64,000 nucleotides of DNA, from NCBI GenBank assembly GCA_016288205.1, contig JAEEYO010000059.1, positions 62,001 through 126,000 on the forward strand, written 5' to 3'. Each line of letters begins with the position of its first letter. Position 1 is the stretch's first letter. Positions 8,751 through 17,630 of the stretch are shown here, piece after piece. Under the pieces are notes generated by a model. It worked only from the letters and a program-made list of their open reading frames with translations. It was not told where the DNA came from and did not search any database. The stretch comes from Treponema sp. (GTDB lineage: Bacteria > Spirochaetota > Spirochaetia > Treponematales > Treponemataceae). The translations under genes were made by a program, and so were the position numbers.

Positions 8751-9624
8751 AGATTCCCTCGTTCAAAAAGCGGGCATCCTCTTCTTTTAGGGAGCTGATT
8801 CGGCATGTGTAACAGCTGCTGTTCTTTGCTCCAGGATAGCGGTCCTCGACTGTGCATGTGAAGCGGATTTTACGGCGGATGCATGGTGGGATTGAAAATT
8901 CCGCGCACATATCATAATCATCCTCAAGGGCCAGATTGTAACTGTTGTTTTTGTCACCAAGAACAAGCCGCTTGTCATCAATAAAAATCAAATCAAGGGG
9001 AAGGATTTTTCCTCTTGCGGCACCAGAGTCCTCAAAAAAATCATCGCAGAGATAGCGGGCCACGGTTATGAGATGAAGTCCGTTGCCAATTTTTCCTCCC
9101 ATACCGGAGCGGCTGTCCTCAACAAAAGATGCGAGAAGTTTTTGCGCCTTTTCGCGGTACACCTCGGGAACATCGGACCACTTTGGAGAAGAAAAAATGC
9201 TGTAGTTTTCCGCGCACCGCACATTAATTACAACATTCGTGTTTTTCGCCCTGTAACTGAGGGATGCCTGCACAAGTCCACGGTCAGACGGAGACTCATC
9301 TTTTAAATAAGAGATGTCATCTGGAAGCACGAAAGCATAAAAGCGGGAAGTCTTTTTCAGCACGGCAGAGAACGAATATCCGAGACCATTCAGATAAAAC
9401 TGAGCGCAGATATTCTTACCCAAAAAGCCCTCAAGCCCCGGGAAATCACCGTCCACAATGAAAAAACCACGGTCAAAGCGGATTTTGTCGGAAGGAAGCG
9501 CAATGGGAAATTTCAAATCGGATTCACCATGCTCAAGGCTGATTGTTAGCGGGACTCCTGCGGAAGGAAGTTTTTCAATCAGAATGTCTCTTGCAACTTT
9601 TGAAACTTTTTCGCTGCTTTCCAT
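8719..9624 (-). CDS. Conserved-looking cytoplasmic protein, unknown (weakly PilZ-like C-terminus)
   Basis: About 301 residues from the ATG at 9624, which lies 4 bases after the preceding stop with a GGCGGAAA stretch upstream; a start at 9660 would overlap the previous gene. No signal peptide. The C-terminal 70 residues (RRKIRFTCTVEDRY, then CRISSLKEEDARFLNEGIYG) have the rhythm of PilZ-type beta-barrels, which bind cyclic-di-GMP, but the diagnostic Arg-rich motif is not clear, so this is only a suggestion. The last eight codons come from the intergenic repeat. Third gene of the bactofilin-1 operon. Confidence 0.6.
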   Translation of the reverse strand: MESSEKVSKVARDILIEKLPSAGVPLTISLEHGESDLKFPIALPSDKIRFDRGFFIVDGDFPGLEGFLGKNICAQFYLNGLGYSFSAVLKKTSRFYAFVLPDDISYLKDESPSDRGLVQASLSYRAKNTNVVINVRCAENYSIFSSPKWSDVPEVYREKAQKLLASFVEDSRSGMGGKIGNGLHLITVARYLCDDFFEDSGAARGKILPLDLIFIDDKRLVLGDKNNSYNLALEDDYDMCAEFSIPPCIRRKIRFTCTVEDRYPGAKNSSCYTCRISSLKEEDARFLNEGIYGSGKLKTES

Positions 9625-9628
9625 AAAA

Positions 9629-10246
9629 TCATTTTCCGCCCTTAATATATTCGATGGCACAAATTCTGCACATATCTTCAGGTTTCAGGTAGACCGCAAA
9701 ATCCATAAAAGTGCCGTCTTTTCTCAAAAAGCGAACCGGACACTGTATGATTGAAGGATTTGCAAACGGCTCGCCCAAAATGTACTCACTGAATTTTCCG
9801 GCGTTGTATTTTGCAATGTCATAGCGGAAAATAAGCAGCACGTAGATTGAGTCCCGCGCAAAACAAGCGTCGGCAGAAGTTCCGTTGATAATTGCATTGC
9901 AGAAATTCTCCAGAACGGCACGAGCGGTCTCAGGAAGCATGGATGTGTTCAGAATGGAAAATCCTTCGATTTCAGGATAAATCGGCTCATAGTCATCTTC
10001 TTTTCCGGATGCGTAAATGATGGATGTATCGGACTGCAGCGATTTTATGATTCCGTCCGCAGCGGCGACATTTGTTGTAAGCACGGAGGATTCCAGTTCC
10101 TGCGCCCAATGCACGCCATTTTCAAGGGCAAGAGCCTGTGAGCGTAAATCAGTTCCATCGTAAGCACCGAGATTTGAAGGCTGAGTGCAAGAAACAAAAG
10201 TGAGGAATAAAAAAATCATGCCGCACAAGGATATTTTTCCTGACAT
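9629..10246 (-). CDS. Putative lipoprotein, unknown function
   Basis: About 205 residues from MSGKISLCGM, preceded by a GGGGTG ribosome site; the ATG at 10273 would overlap the bactofilin stop. The signal sequence ends in LTFVSC, a good lipobox, predicting a lipid-anchored protein. The remainder is mixed and unrecognised. Its stop is 4 bases before the next start, so coupling is likely. Second gene of the bactofilin-1 operon. Confidence 0.72.
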   Translation of the reverse strand: MSGKISLCGMIFLFLTFVSCTQPSNLGAYDGTDLRSQALALENGVHWAQELESSVLTTNVAAADGIIKSLQSDTSIIYASGKEDDYEPIYPEIEGFSILNTSMLPETARAVLENFCNAIINGTSADACFARDSIYVLLIFRYDIAKYNAGKFSEYILGEPFANPSIIQCPVRFLRKDGTFMDFAVYLKPEDMCRICAIEYIKGGK

Positions 10247-10269
10247 AAACACCCCGCCCCGGTTCAGTC

Positions 10270-10677
10270 TCACTCGGAGGATTTTGTCCTGATGGCGTTT
10301 TTAAACTCCGTTGAAGCGACTGAAAAAATATTGATGTCAGGCACATCATCAAGCATGTAAACCTGTCCTTCAAATTCAACATTCTCGGCAATACGCAGAT
10401 TCGCGGTTCTGATGTCGCCTTTTACCTTGCAACCCTTGCAAAGCTCCACCCTTTCCGCTCCCTCAATATCTCCGGTTACACGACCATAGACGACTATGGA
10501 TCTCGCAATCATCTTGTCCACAGTGCAGATGGCGGTTCTTTCAATCTCAAGTGCGCCGGAAGCGTCAATCGTTCCATTGAAGCGGCCTGTAATAACCAGA
10601 TTGTCGGTGAAATTCAGAACTCCATCAAATTCGGTTTCCTGTCCGAATACGGTCTCATTGAGTAATTCGTTAGTCAT
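10270..10677 (-). CDS. Bactofilin (polymer-forming cytoskeletal protein) 1
   Basis: A 135-residue bactofilin: a right-handed beta-helix built of short repeated strands (FDGVLNFTDNLVITGRFNG, then repeats of GD-I and V-GR-TGDI), with short unstructured ends. Bactofilins polymerise without nucleotide into filaments that organise the cell envelope and, in spirochaetes, cell shape. It heads an operon with two lipoproteins, an unknown protein and a patatin, which suggests an envelope function for the group. No ribosome site precedes the ATG; the -10 box ends 7 bases before it, so the mRNA is probably leaderless (see 10685-10713). A second bactofilin is at 36132-36500. Confidence 0.92.
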   Translation of the reverse strand: MTNELLNETVFGQETEFDGVLNFTDNLVITGRFNGTIDASGALEIERTAICTVDKMIARSIVVYGRVTGDIEGAERVELCKGCKVKGDIRTANLRIAENVEFEGQVYMLDDVPDINIFSVASTEFKNAIRTKSSE

Positions 10678-10684
10678 AATTCAA

Positions 10685-10713
10685 ATTATACCCTATTTTC
10701 TCTTGATTTTCAA
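10685..10713 (-). promoter_or_regulatory. Sigma70-type promoter of bactofilin 1, leaderless architecture
   Basis: On the minus strand TTGAAA (10713-10708), a 17-base spacer and a perfect TATAAT (10690-10685). Only 7 bases separate the -10 box from the ATG at 10677, so the predicted +1 falls on or next to the start codon. Confidence 0.75.
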
Positions 10714-10727
10714 CTGGTAAAGAAGCA

Positions 10728-11966
10728 TTAGTCCGACTTTTTGCCCCATTTTTCTGCAACAGTGTCGCGGAGTGAAAAACGGACTATCTGCCTTTCGTTG
10801 AACGCCTTTTCTATCATTGCGTCCACTTCCATGCCCTCATAAATCCGTCGTGCCTCGTCCAAATCAGCGCGCAGGACAGGATGCTTGGGACTGAAAAGCA
10901 CGCAGCAGTCCTCATAAGGAAGTATGGAAGTCTCATAGGTCCCGATTTCATTCGCAATATCGCAGATTTCTTCCTTGTCCATTCCAATCAGAGGACGGTA
11001 AAGAGGTCTCTCGGCAAAACTCTCGGTCACGGCAAGATTTTCCACCGTCTGACTTGCAACCTGTCCCAGGCTTTCCCCAGTGATGATTGAGTCGGCATGA
11101 AGTCTCTTTGCCAAAAGATTCGCGGCTTTCATCATGCAAAGACGGAGCATAATTGTCGCAAACGCTTCCGGGGATTTTTTCTTAATCACCATCTGCACGT
11201 CGGTCATGGAAATGATGTTCAGGTGGGTGTCCACGCCGTAATCAGCAAGGATTCTGGCAAGGTCCTCGACTTTTTTCTGAGCCTCCATTGAAGTGTACGG
11301 ATACGAATGGAAATATACGCACTCAACCTTCATTCCTCGGCGCATCATCCTGTAACCGGCAACCGGGCTGTCCAATCCGCCGCTAAGCAAAAGGAGCCCT
11401 TTTCCGCTCACACCAACAGGAAGTCCACGGCAGGTCTTACGTTGAGATGAATATACATAAACTCTGTCACGAACTTCCACATTGAAAACGACATCAGGCT
11501 TATGCACATCCACACGGAGGATTCCGCCGTCGCTCGCGTCTCCCGCAGCCTCCACGCAAATCTCATAGGAATTCAAGGGGAAAGATTTATCCTCACGGCG
11601 CGCCTCAACTTTAAAAGAAGAGAATCCCTCGTCCCTGGCCTGCTTAGCCATGTCGGTAATAGCGTTTCGGATTGCGTCTATGTTTTTTTCAACCGTGCGG
11701 ACTTTTGCCCATCCGGTTATGCCAATCAGATGGTCGAGCACATATTCCACGGCGGGCATGGCATCTTTTGTGCAGCGTACATAGAGTCTTCCGTTTCTGA
11801 GCATGACATGGGCATCCACGGTCTCAAGGGCAAGCCGGGTGTTGTTCACGAGCTGTTTTTCAAAAATCTTTTTGTTGCCGCCTTTTAGTGTCAGCTCACC
11901 AAGTTTCCCAAGGTACTGTTCCGTAAAAAGGGATTCATCAGCACCGTCGGTCGTTTTGTTTTCCAT
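10728..11966 (-). CDS. thiI: tRNA 4-thiouridine sulfurtransferase ThiI
   Basis: ThiI adenylates tRNA U8 and adds sulfur (4-thiouridine), and in many bacteria also serves thiamine thiazole synthesis. Seen here: an N-terminal ferredoxin-like/THUMP RNA-binding region, then the PP-loop SGGLDSPVAGYRMMRRG (about residues 195-211), and further ATPase motifs such as GESLGQVASQT. At 412 residues it lacks the C-terminal rhodanese domain of the enterobacterial enzyme, so it resembles the short ThiI type that needs a separate sulfur donor. It lies 34 bases downstream of the outer membrane protein pair on the same strand. Confidence 0.94.
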   Translation of the reverse strand: MENKTTDGADESLFTEQYLGKLGELTLKGGNKKIFEKQLVNNTRLALETVDAHVMLRNGRLYVRCTKDAMPAVEYVLDHLIGITGWAKVRTVEKNIDAIRNAITDMAKQARDEGFSSFKVEARREDKSFPLNSYEICVEAAGDASDGGILRVDVHKPDVVFNVEVRDRVYVYSSQRKTCRGLPVGVSGKGLLLLSGGLDSPVAGYRMMRRGMKVECVYFHSYPYTSMEAQKKVEDLARILADYGVDTHLNIISMTDVQMVIKKKSPEAFATIMLRLCMMKAANLLAKRLHADSIITGESLGQVASQTVENLAVTESFAERPLYRPLIGMDKEEICDIANEIGTYETSILPYEDCCVLFSPKHPVLRADLDEARRIYEGMEVDAMIEKAFNERQIVRFSLRDTVAEKWGKKSD

Positions 11967-12000
11967 AATATAAATCCTCGTGTCAGATTTGAAACCGGCT

Positions 12001-13788
12001 CTAGAACTGATAGCGCAGTCCCAAAGTGAAGAAATTGTTTATCTGGTCGCTTCCAATGCCGTCAATCCAGTCCTGTCTTGCAGCCTCAACCAAATCTTCC
12101 GCGCTGGAATATGAGCTGCCCTTGTATGTATAGACTCCGCCGCTTTCAGTAACAAGTCCGCCCGGATAAAGGTGATTGGAGACTCCAGGATTTTTTATCC
12201 ATTCAAAGAGGTATGAGAACTTCAGCGTCACCTGTCCCCACTTCATCTTTTTAAACGCATATTCAACGTCAAGTCCTTCCTGCAGAACATACATCTTGTG
12301 GTCCTGGTTCAGGAAATTCAAGTGATCCCATGCAGTGTCAATGTGCGTTCCCAATTTTGAATCCGGATCCTCAAGATTCGCGTGGGTATAAATGCTTCCG
12401 TCCGTTGCGTACTGTCCTGCCCGACCGAGAAGAAGACTAAGTGCCTCGTCATCCGTATAACTTTCGCAGATGTTTGCATGGCGCAAAAATGATGACTGCA
12501 CTCTTATGTGAAGCGGAGGAATGGGAAGAAAATCAATGACAAGGCAGATCCTGTCACTGTTCGGCGGATATGAAGAACCCATTGGGATTCCGTTGTTTGT
12601 ATAGTTCTGAAAGTTAAAGCATCCGGGACTGATTGCGGCGCTCACGTTCAAATCATCATACTCCCAGTGTGAATATGTGAACGGAGTAATCATCATGTAA
12701 TCAAGCCCCATCCTCGTACAATAGGAATTCTCCGGCGTATAGATGAATCCGGTCTTTGCGGCGAGGCGAAGTTTGGTGTCAAAATTCAATTTTACAAGCT
12801 CGTTTGCGCTTACATCATCCACAAAAAGGTCGGTCGCCCAAAGGAGACTCTTTACCGGACGTACTTTGAGCAGGATTCCCATCTGAAGGTTGTCGTTATA
12901 ACCACCGATTCCCTGCGCAATATAATATGGAACCGGCATCAGGTAAGACGGATCAAGTCGCTTTCCGAAAATGATTGTCTCATAGTAAGCAAAGGAGATG
13001 AACGGAAATGGCTTGAATTCAAGCGCGTGGAAAGCAATGTATTTGTCAGGAGCCTGGTCCGTTCCGTCGTAGGATGTCGTCGCACCGATGGTCGAATACT
13101 GCTGTGTATAAGACCACTTGGGATGAATCGTCGTGAACGAAAGGTTTGTCTTGTGGTATGAATTGTCATTAAGCGCAAGTCCGGCACCAAGGAAGGGACC
13201 GTATCCCGAGCGGTAAATTCCGGTCTGTACGAAAATATTTTTTGTTCCAAGGGCAAGCACGTCGTTCATGTCCCAGAATGCCTCAAAGGGGCCTAGATTG
13301 GCGGAATCAGTAAGTCCGTCATGCAGATCATTCTCATATACCGGAAGATAATCTGAAACAGAATGATTGTAAACCGCCATTCCAAGATGGTAACCGATGG
13401 AAACAAAATTATCAAAAAGCGTTATGTCACCATTCACATCCGGATAGAGTCCAATAAGAGCCTCTCCAAATCCGCTTTCGTTTATGTCTTTTTTGTATGT
13501 AACTCCGGTCTCAAGGGATGCGTTCCAAGGTTTACCGGTAACTTTTTCCCAATACATCTGTGCGTTGTTTACATCACGCTCATTGCCCTTTTCAATGACG
13601 GTCTGCAAGATGTCGCGGATGACGCTCAACGGGAAAGGTCTGAGAGGAGGAACATCGCTAATCAGTCCACGCAGCTCCCATGACTCGACAAGAGTGTAGA
13701 AATTTTCATTTGGATCCACGCTCACCTGTGCGAAAATGGAGGAAGTACCCAAAAACAGAGCTAAAGCTAAAACCAAGAACTTTTTCAT
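12001..13788 (-). CDS. Outer-membrane beta-barrel-like protein B
   Basis: A 595-residue exported protein: signal peptide of about 20 residues (cleavage after IFA-Q), a short helical segment, then a long run of alternating amphipathic strands rich in Tyr, Trp and Phe, ending FTLGLRYQF. A terminal aromatic residue on an alternating strand is the signal for insertion by BamA, so an outer-membrane barrel is likely. The N-terminus has the layout of Wzi-like capsule-assembly barrels, but I cannot confirm that family. Its ATG overlaps the stop of the preceding, similarly built gene (ATGA), so the two are translated together. Confidence 0.75.
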   Translation of the reverse strand: MKKFLVLALALFLGTSSIFAQVSVDPNENFYTLVESWELRGLISDVPPLRPFPLSVIRDILQTVIEKGNERDVNNAQMYWEKVTGKPWNASLETGVTYKKDINESGFGEALIGLYPDVNGDITLFDNFVSIGYHLGMAVYNHSVSDYLPVYENDLHDGLTDSANLGPFEAFWDMNDVLALGTKNIFVQTGIYRSGYGPFLGAGLALNDNSYHKTNLSFTTIHPKWSYTQQYSTIGATTSYDGTDQAPDKYIAFHALEFKPFPFISFAYYETIIFGKRLDPSYLMPVPYYIAQGIGGYNDNLQMGILLKVRPVKSLLWATDLFVDDVSANELVKLNFDTKLRLAAKTGFIYTPENSYCTRMGLDYMMITPFTYSHWEYDDLNVSAAISPGCFNFQNYTNNGIPMGSSYPPNSDRICLVIDFLPIPPLHIRVQSSFLRHANICESYTDDEALSLLLGRAGQYATDGSIYTHANLEDPDSKLGTHIDTAWDHLNFLNQDHKMYVLQEGLDVEYAFKKMKWGQVTLKFSYLFEWIKNPGVSNHLYPGGLVTESGGVYTYKGSSYSSAEDLVEAARQDWIDGIGSDQINNFFTLGLRYQF

Positions 13789-15470
13789 TTGAACATCCTA
13801 CTGATTATCAATTTAGAGCTGAGGGCAAATTCCCAGCCGATTTCAAAATTTCCTTCTATATTATTTCGGTTAAAGACAAAAACAAGCGACGGTTGTGCTG
13901 AAAGGCTCAGATAATCTGTTGGATTCCATCCGCCGGAAAGTGTAATCTGATTAATGAACTCCGGGGTTCCATGTGGTGCAAGCCACGACTGTCTCCTCTT
14001 CGCCTCATCGAATCCCTGTGTCGGTTTGTCGGCGTTCGGATAAACCCATTCATCCAAATCTTCGTCATATCTGTTTACTCCGCCCCAGTTCAGAGCCTCC
14101 GTAAACACCTTGCTTCCAGAATACTCACCGCAAGCCGCAAAAAGATAAGAGGCGCCCACATTCCACTTTCCGGGAACCTCATATCCGGCAGAGAGTTTTC
14201 CTGCAATGGTGTCGGGTCCGAAAGAGCTTCCAAGCCACTCATAGATTGGGTCCATATCTCCCACATTCTCGCGGTATGTTCTGACGAGCGACCAGTTCGG
14301 TCCTTCCTTTATGTACATATATGGATCCGTGTAGACTCCCTCAATCCATGCGTGAAGATATCCCTCGCTGATGGGATAGAAAAGCTCGGTTCCAAGCTGG
14401 AAGGCAATGCTGTTCGGCGTAGTGTCATTGGGCCAGTTAGTTCTTTCGTAGATAGTCTGCCACTGATTCATGGCAAATTGTCCGTAGATTCTCAGATAGG
14501 GAACAGGGACATAATTTATGCCGAGACACAGATAGTCGGAAATACGGATCTCATGTCCACCGTAATCTTCCCATGCCGCTGTGCCGTGGAAAATCGTAAG
14601 CGGATTCAAAAAACGGAGCTCAAGCGGTGCGTTAACAAGCATGGACTCCATGACCGTAAACTGGAGCTTTTTGAAAAATCTCACGTTGAAGCGGTGGGTG
14701 TAAAGATATTTGTCCACATTGAATTCAGTGACGTTCATGTTATAGCGGAAGAATGGAGAGAATATTTCCAGATTCAGATAGCTTGCGTCGGTAAAATACT
14801 CGCTCATCATTATGCTTCCGGTAAGGGCACGTCCAATGCTCTGGGTTCCCAGTCCCGCGCGAAGATTTACGCCCGTGTTTTCGTTGAGCATTATTCCGGT
14901 GCTGCCATAAGCGAAATGCGGAAAGTTTATGTCAAGGTCGCCGAGAGATGAAATTGGAATGTTGAGGTAATTGTCATCCCTGTTGAACGCGCAATGGTTC
15001 ATCGAAAGCTCCACTTCCATGCCCATGGTAAAATAGTCTCCGGCCATGAAAGTAAGGGGAGCGCTCACAATGGGCTGCTTGTAATAGCGGTCATAAACCC
15101 AGTCAAGATCGTCGTTTGATTTATAATATCCCTCAAGATTCAGCTCCGGATCCACGCCAAAGGAAAGGAGTCCCATGCTGAAAGAGAGTCCTCCGTGAGC
15201 GATGTATCCAACTATGCGGTCATACTGTGCTTGTCCTGCGGCACTGAGTTTTTCTCTTTCCACCTCAAGCAATATGCTCTCTATCTCACCGATTGTAATT
15301 GGAGTCTCATCCGCCATGCACGATTTTCCTGATTCCATGCAGAGTGCGGTAAGCGCGTCATAAATCCAGCTGTCCGAATTTACCAATTCCTGCTTGCCAC
15401 GAGGAGATGCGAAAATAAATCCTGTGACTGTCAAGAAAACAAGCGATGCTGTGAGAAATTTTTTCAACAT
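13785..15470 (-). CDS. Outer-membrane beta-barrel-like protein A
   Basis: 561 residues; signal peptide of about 21 residues (cleavage after IFA), then the same organisation as its neighbour: a helical N-terminal segment followed by many amphipathic aromatic strands. The last strand ends SSKLIISRMFK, a less perfect C-terminal insertion signal than in protein B. Strong ribosome site GGGAGG before the ATG and a promoter at 15505-15533. First gene of the pair; probably a duplicated, diverged outer-membrane protein family. Function unknown. Confidence 0.75.
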   Translation of the reverse strand: MLKKFLTASLVFLTVTGFIFASPRGKQELVNSDSWIYDALTALCMESGKSCMADETPITIGEIESILLEVEREKLSAAGQAQYDRIVGYIAHGGLSFSMGLLSFGVDPELNLEGYYKSNDDLDWVYDRYYKQPIVSAPLTFMAGDYFTMGMEVELSMNHCAFNRDDNYLNIPISSLGDLDINFPHFAYGSTGIMLNENTGVNLRAGLGTQSIGRALTGSIMMSEYFTDASYLNLEIFSPFFRYNMNVTEFNVDKYLYTHRFNVRFFKKLQFTVMESMLVNAPLELRFLNPLTIFHGTAAWEDYGGHEIRISDYLCLGINYVPVPYLRIYGQFAMNQWQTIYERTNWPNDTTPNSIAFQLGTELFYPISEGYLHAWIEGVYTDPYMYIKEGPNWSLVRTYRENVGDMDPIYEWLGSSFGPDTIAGKLSAGYEVPGKWNVGASYLFAACGEYSGSKVFTEALNWGGVNRYDEDLDEWVYPNADKPTQGFDEAKRRQSWLAPHGTPEFINQITLSGGWNPTDYLSLSAQPSLVFVFNRNNIEGNFEIGWEFALSSKLIISRMFK

Positions 15471-15504
15471 TAAAACCTCCCTTGCGGAGAGCAGATAATT
15501 AGAT

Positions 15505-15533
15505 ATAATATCAAATTACATGAAAAGATTCAA
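15505..15533 (-). promoter_or_regulatory. Promoter of the outer-membrane protein pair
   Basis: Minus strand TTGAAT (15533-15528), 17-base spacer, TATTAT (15510-15505). The start codon is 35 bases further on, after a GGGAGG ribosome site. Confidence 0.6.
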
Positions 15534-15573
15534 GGGTATGGGAAATTTCAATTACGGAAGCATTGAGGCCGGA

Positions 15574-16347
15574 TCATGGGTGGCGGCGGATTCCGTCGAA
15601 TTTTACTTCCCAGAGAAAAAGTCCTGTGGGCGGAGCGGTCATGCCTGCCTTGGAGCGGTCGTGGCTTTCCAGAATCTTTTTGAACTCCTCAGGGTCCTTG
15701 TTTTTTTGCTCCAGCTGAATCAATGTGCCTGTAATGGAGCGGACCATCTTCCACAAAAATGCATTTGCCTCTATGGAAAAGACCAGAATGTCGCCCTCGT
15801 ACCAAAAACGCGCGTCGTCAATGTATCGGCAGGTCGAAAGGCTCTGATCCCCGGCTGCGGCAAAGGTGGCACAATCAGTCTCGCCCCGCAAAAAGGAGCA
15901 CATTTCGTTCAGTTTGTCCAAATCAGGCCGACGTCCCAATCTCCATACATAGCGCATGTCACGAGCCTGGGGAAATGTTGTGTGCATGAAATAGCGGTAG
16001 CTGCGGGATGTCGCGTTGAAGCGTGAGTTAAAATCCTCGGGAACTTTTTTGGCTTCCATTATCCTGATGTCGGGAGGAAGAAGACCGTTCAGAGCACGGA
16101 TGTAATTTTCCTCGGGGATAGAATCGGCGGGAGAGAAAAAATTTGCGGCCTGTCCCGCGGCATGTACACCTGAGTCGGTGCGTCCTGAGCCATAAAGGGG
16201 AATCTTCCGCTTGAACATCTTTTCCAGGGCGTTTTCGATTTCACCCTGCACTGTCCTAACCGGAAGTCCCCCGGCTGCCTTGTCCTGTCTCTGCCATCCG
16301 CAAAAGTCGGTGCCGTCGTAGGACACGGTGAGTAGTATATTAGTCAT
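15574..16347 (-). CDS. truA: tRNA pseudouridine(38-40) synthase TruA
   Basis: Converts uridines 38-40 in tRNA anticodon arms to pseudouridine. The 257-residue protein opens with the typical LTVSYDGTDFCGWQRQ and carries the catalytic Asp in GSGRTDSGVHAAGQ (about residues 54-67); length is normal. It is the last gene of the dxs operon and overlaps the stop of the DUF2225 gene by 8 bases. Confidence 0.95.
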   Translation of the reverse strand: MTNILLTVSYDGTDFCGWQRQDKAAGGLPVRTVQGEIENALEKMFKRKIPLYGSGRTDSGVHAAGQAANFFSPADSIPEENYIRALNGLLPPDIRIMEAKKVPEDFNSRFNATSRSYRYFMHTTFPQARDMRYVWRLGRRPDLDKLNEMCSFLRGETDCATFAAAGDQSLSTCRYIDDARFWYEGDILVFSIEANAFLWKMVRSITGTLIQLEQKNKDPEEFKKILESHDRSKAGMTAPPTGLFLWEVKFDGIRRHP

Positions 16348-17239
16348 TGTCCAGAATGCTGTTTGCGGACAACTCCTTTCCTACCTTGTCGTAAAGGTTC
16401 TTGGCAAGTTCCAGAAGGGGTCCCGGCTTTTCCTTACTTGACTTTCCGAGTCCGAAGATTCGCGCAATGGATTTTTTGAATTCATCGAGCTTCTTCAGAC
16501 GCAGCTCCCTGTCCTTTTTCTGTCCATACTTGTACTCAAGGAGTCCGCTCAGGTAAATCACTCCGTCATAACCGTAGTTTTTGTCTACGTCGGGTCCGAA
16601 ATTGCTCACGGACTCAATCGTCTCAATGCGGCCGGTCTCGTTAATCAAGGTCTGCTGATAGAAGAAAAGAGCCTTTCTGTAAAATACTTGCGCCACGTAC
16701 TCAAAATTGTGTCCGGGACATGCGGTGTCAAGGTCCTTGCATATCCAGGCAAGTCGCAAGGCAATCTGCGCACGCTTGAACGTGGGAGCGTATCCGATGT
16801 CTACCTTTTCATAGCACAGGAGGGCCATGTAATACATTGCGGCTCCGTCATAGAGGGTGCGGTTCTCAATCAGGTTGTAGTACGGGAAAAGGGTCTCTAC
16901 CTTTGCGGCACGGTTGTCCTCGTCGTCATAAAGGCGCGCAAGTGTGGCCTGATCCTTGATGTCGGTGAAGTCCTTCCAGTAAAGCGCCGTGTGGCAGTTC
17001 GGGCAGCATCCCACATCATAAATCAGCGGATAGATGCGTCCATATTTTTTTGACGGCTCGAAGATTCTGTGAAGCTCATCGGTAAGGGGACCTGCAATCA
17101 TACGTCCGCCTCCCTTCTGCATGACTTCCTGGGCGAACCCCTTGCTGCAGACCGGGCACATCATCTTTTCCTTCGCCCAATAGGTGATTGAGTGTTTTTT
17201 CTGAGTACCGGAATTTCCGGATGCTGAACTACTAACCAT
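16340..17239 (-). CDS. DUF2225 family protein with CxxC zinc-binding pairs
   Basis: A 299-residue cytoplasmic protein of the DUF2225 family, frequent in spirochaetes and Firmicutes and of unknown function. It has two CxxC pairs, CPVC near residue 28 and CPNC near residue 77, likely forming one zinc site, followed by a helical TPR-like region and a basic segment. The start follows the acpS stop by 1 base and the end overlaps truA, so expression is tied to the operon. Confidence 0.85.
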   Translation of the reverse strand: MVSSSASGNSGTQKKHSITYWAKEKMMCPVCSKGFAQEVMQKGGGRMIAGPLTDELHRIFEPSKKYGRIYPLIYDVGCCPNCHTALYWKDFTDIKDQATLARLYDDEDNRAAKVETLFPYYNLIENRTLYDGAAMYYMALLCYEKVDIGYAPTFKRAQIALRLAWICKDLDTACPGHNFEYVAQVFYRKALFFYQQTLINETGRIETIESVSNFGPDVDKNYGYDGVIYLSGLLEYKYGQKKDRELRLKKLDEFKKSIARIFGLGKSSKEKPGPLLELAKNLYDKVGKELSANSILDND

Positions 17240-17240
17240 T

Positions 17241-17630
17241 TTAACCTCGCTCTATGACTACATTTGCAATCGCATATTCTTTTTCATGGCTCAGGGAAAC
17301 GAAGACTTCCGCCCCACGTCCGCAAAGATTCTCCAGCCTTTCCCTGGCAGCCCCTGTGACCACCATGGACGGCCTTCCGTTTTCGTCCTTTGATATATAT
17401 ATATCAGTTAACTCGAATCCTTGCAAGCCCGTACCCAAAGCCTTGGAAAACGCCTCTTTGGCCGCAAAACGCACCGCATAGTACTCCGAAAGCCTCTGCA
17501 ACGACATTCTGCCGCCATCATTTTGAGCCATTTCCCCTTCGTTGAAGTATCTCTTCAATATATCGGGATTTTTTACCCATTTCTCCAATCTGGAAACGCA
17601 AACAATGTCACAACCGACACCGAAAATCAT
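17241..17630 (-). CDS. acpS: Holo-[acyl-carrier-protein] synthase
   Basis: Transfers 4'-phosphopantetheine from CoA to a Ser of apo-ACP, activating fatty acid synthesis. 129 residues, normal for the AcpS group. The Mg-binding signature is visible: GVGCDIVCVSRLEKW at the N-terminus (Asp8) and FAAKEAFSKALGTG near residue 55 (Glu and Lys conserved). Its ATG overlaps the stop of the upstream cdaR gene. Confidence 0.95.
   Translation of the reverse strand: MIFGVGCDIVCVSRLEKWVKNPDILKRYFNEGEMAQNDGGRMSLQRLSEYYAVRFAAKEAFSKALGTGLQGFELTDIYISKDENGRPSMVVTGAARERLENLCGRGAEVFVSLSHEKEYAIANVVIERG

Noticed and set aside
13971-14951. 326-codon frame antisense to outer-membrane protein A
   Set aside because: Overlaps a well-supported gene completely; no ribosome site or recognisable domain.
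15520-16026. 168-codon frame antisense to truA
   Set aside because: Shadow of TruA, which carries all its motifs; the start lies within the promoter of the minus-strand outer membrane protein gene.
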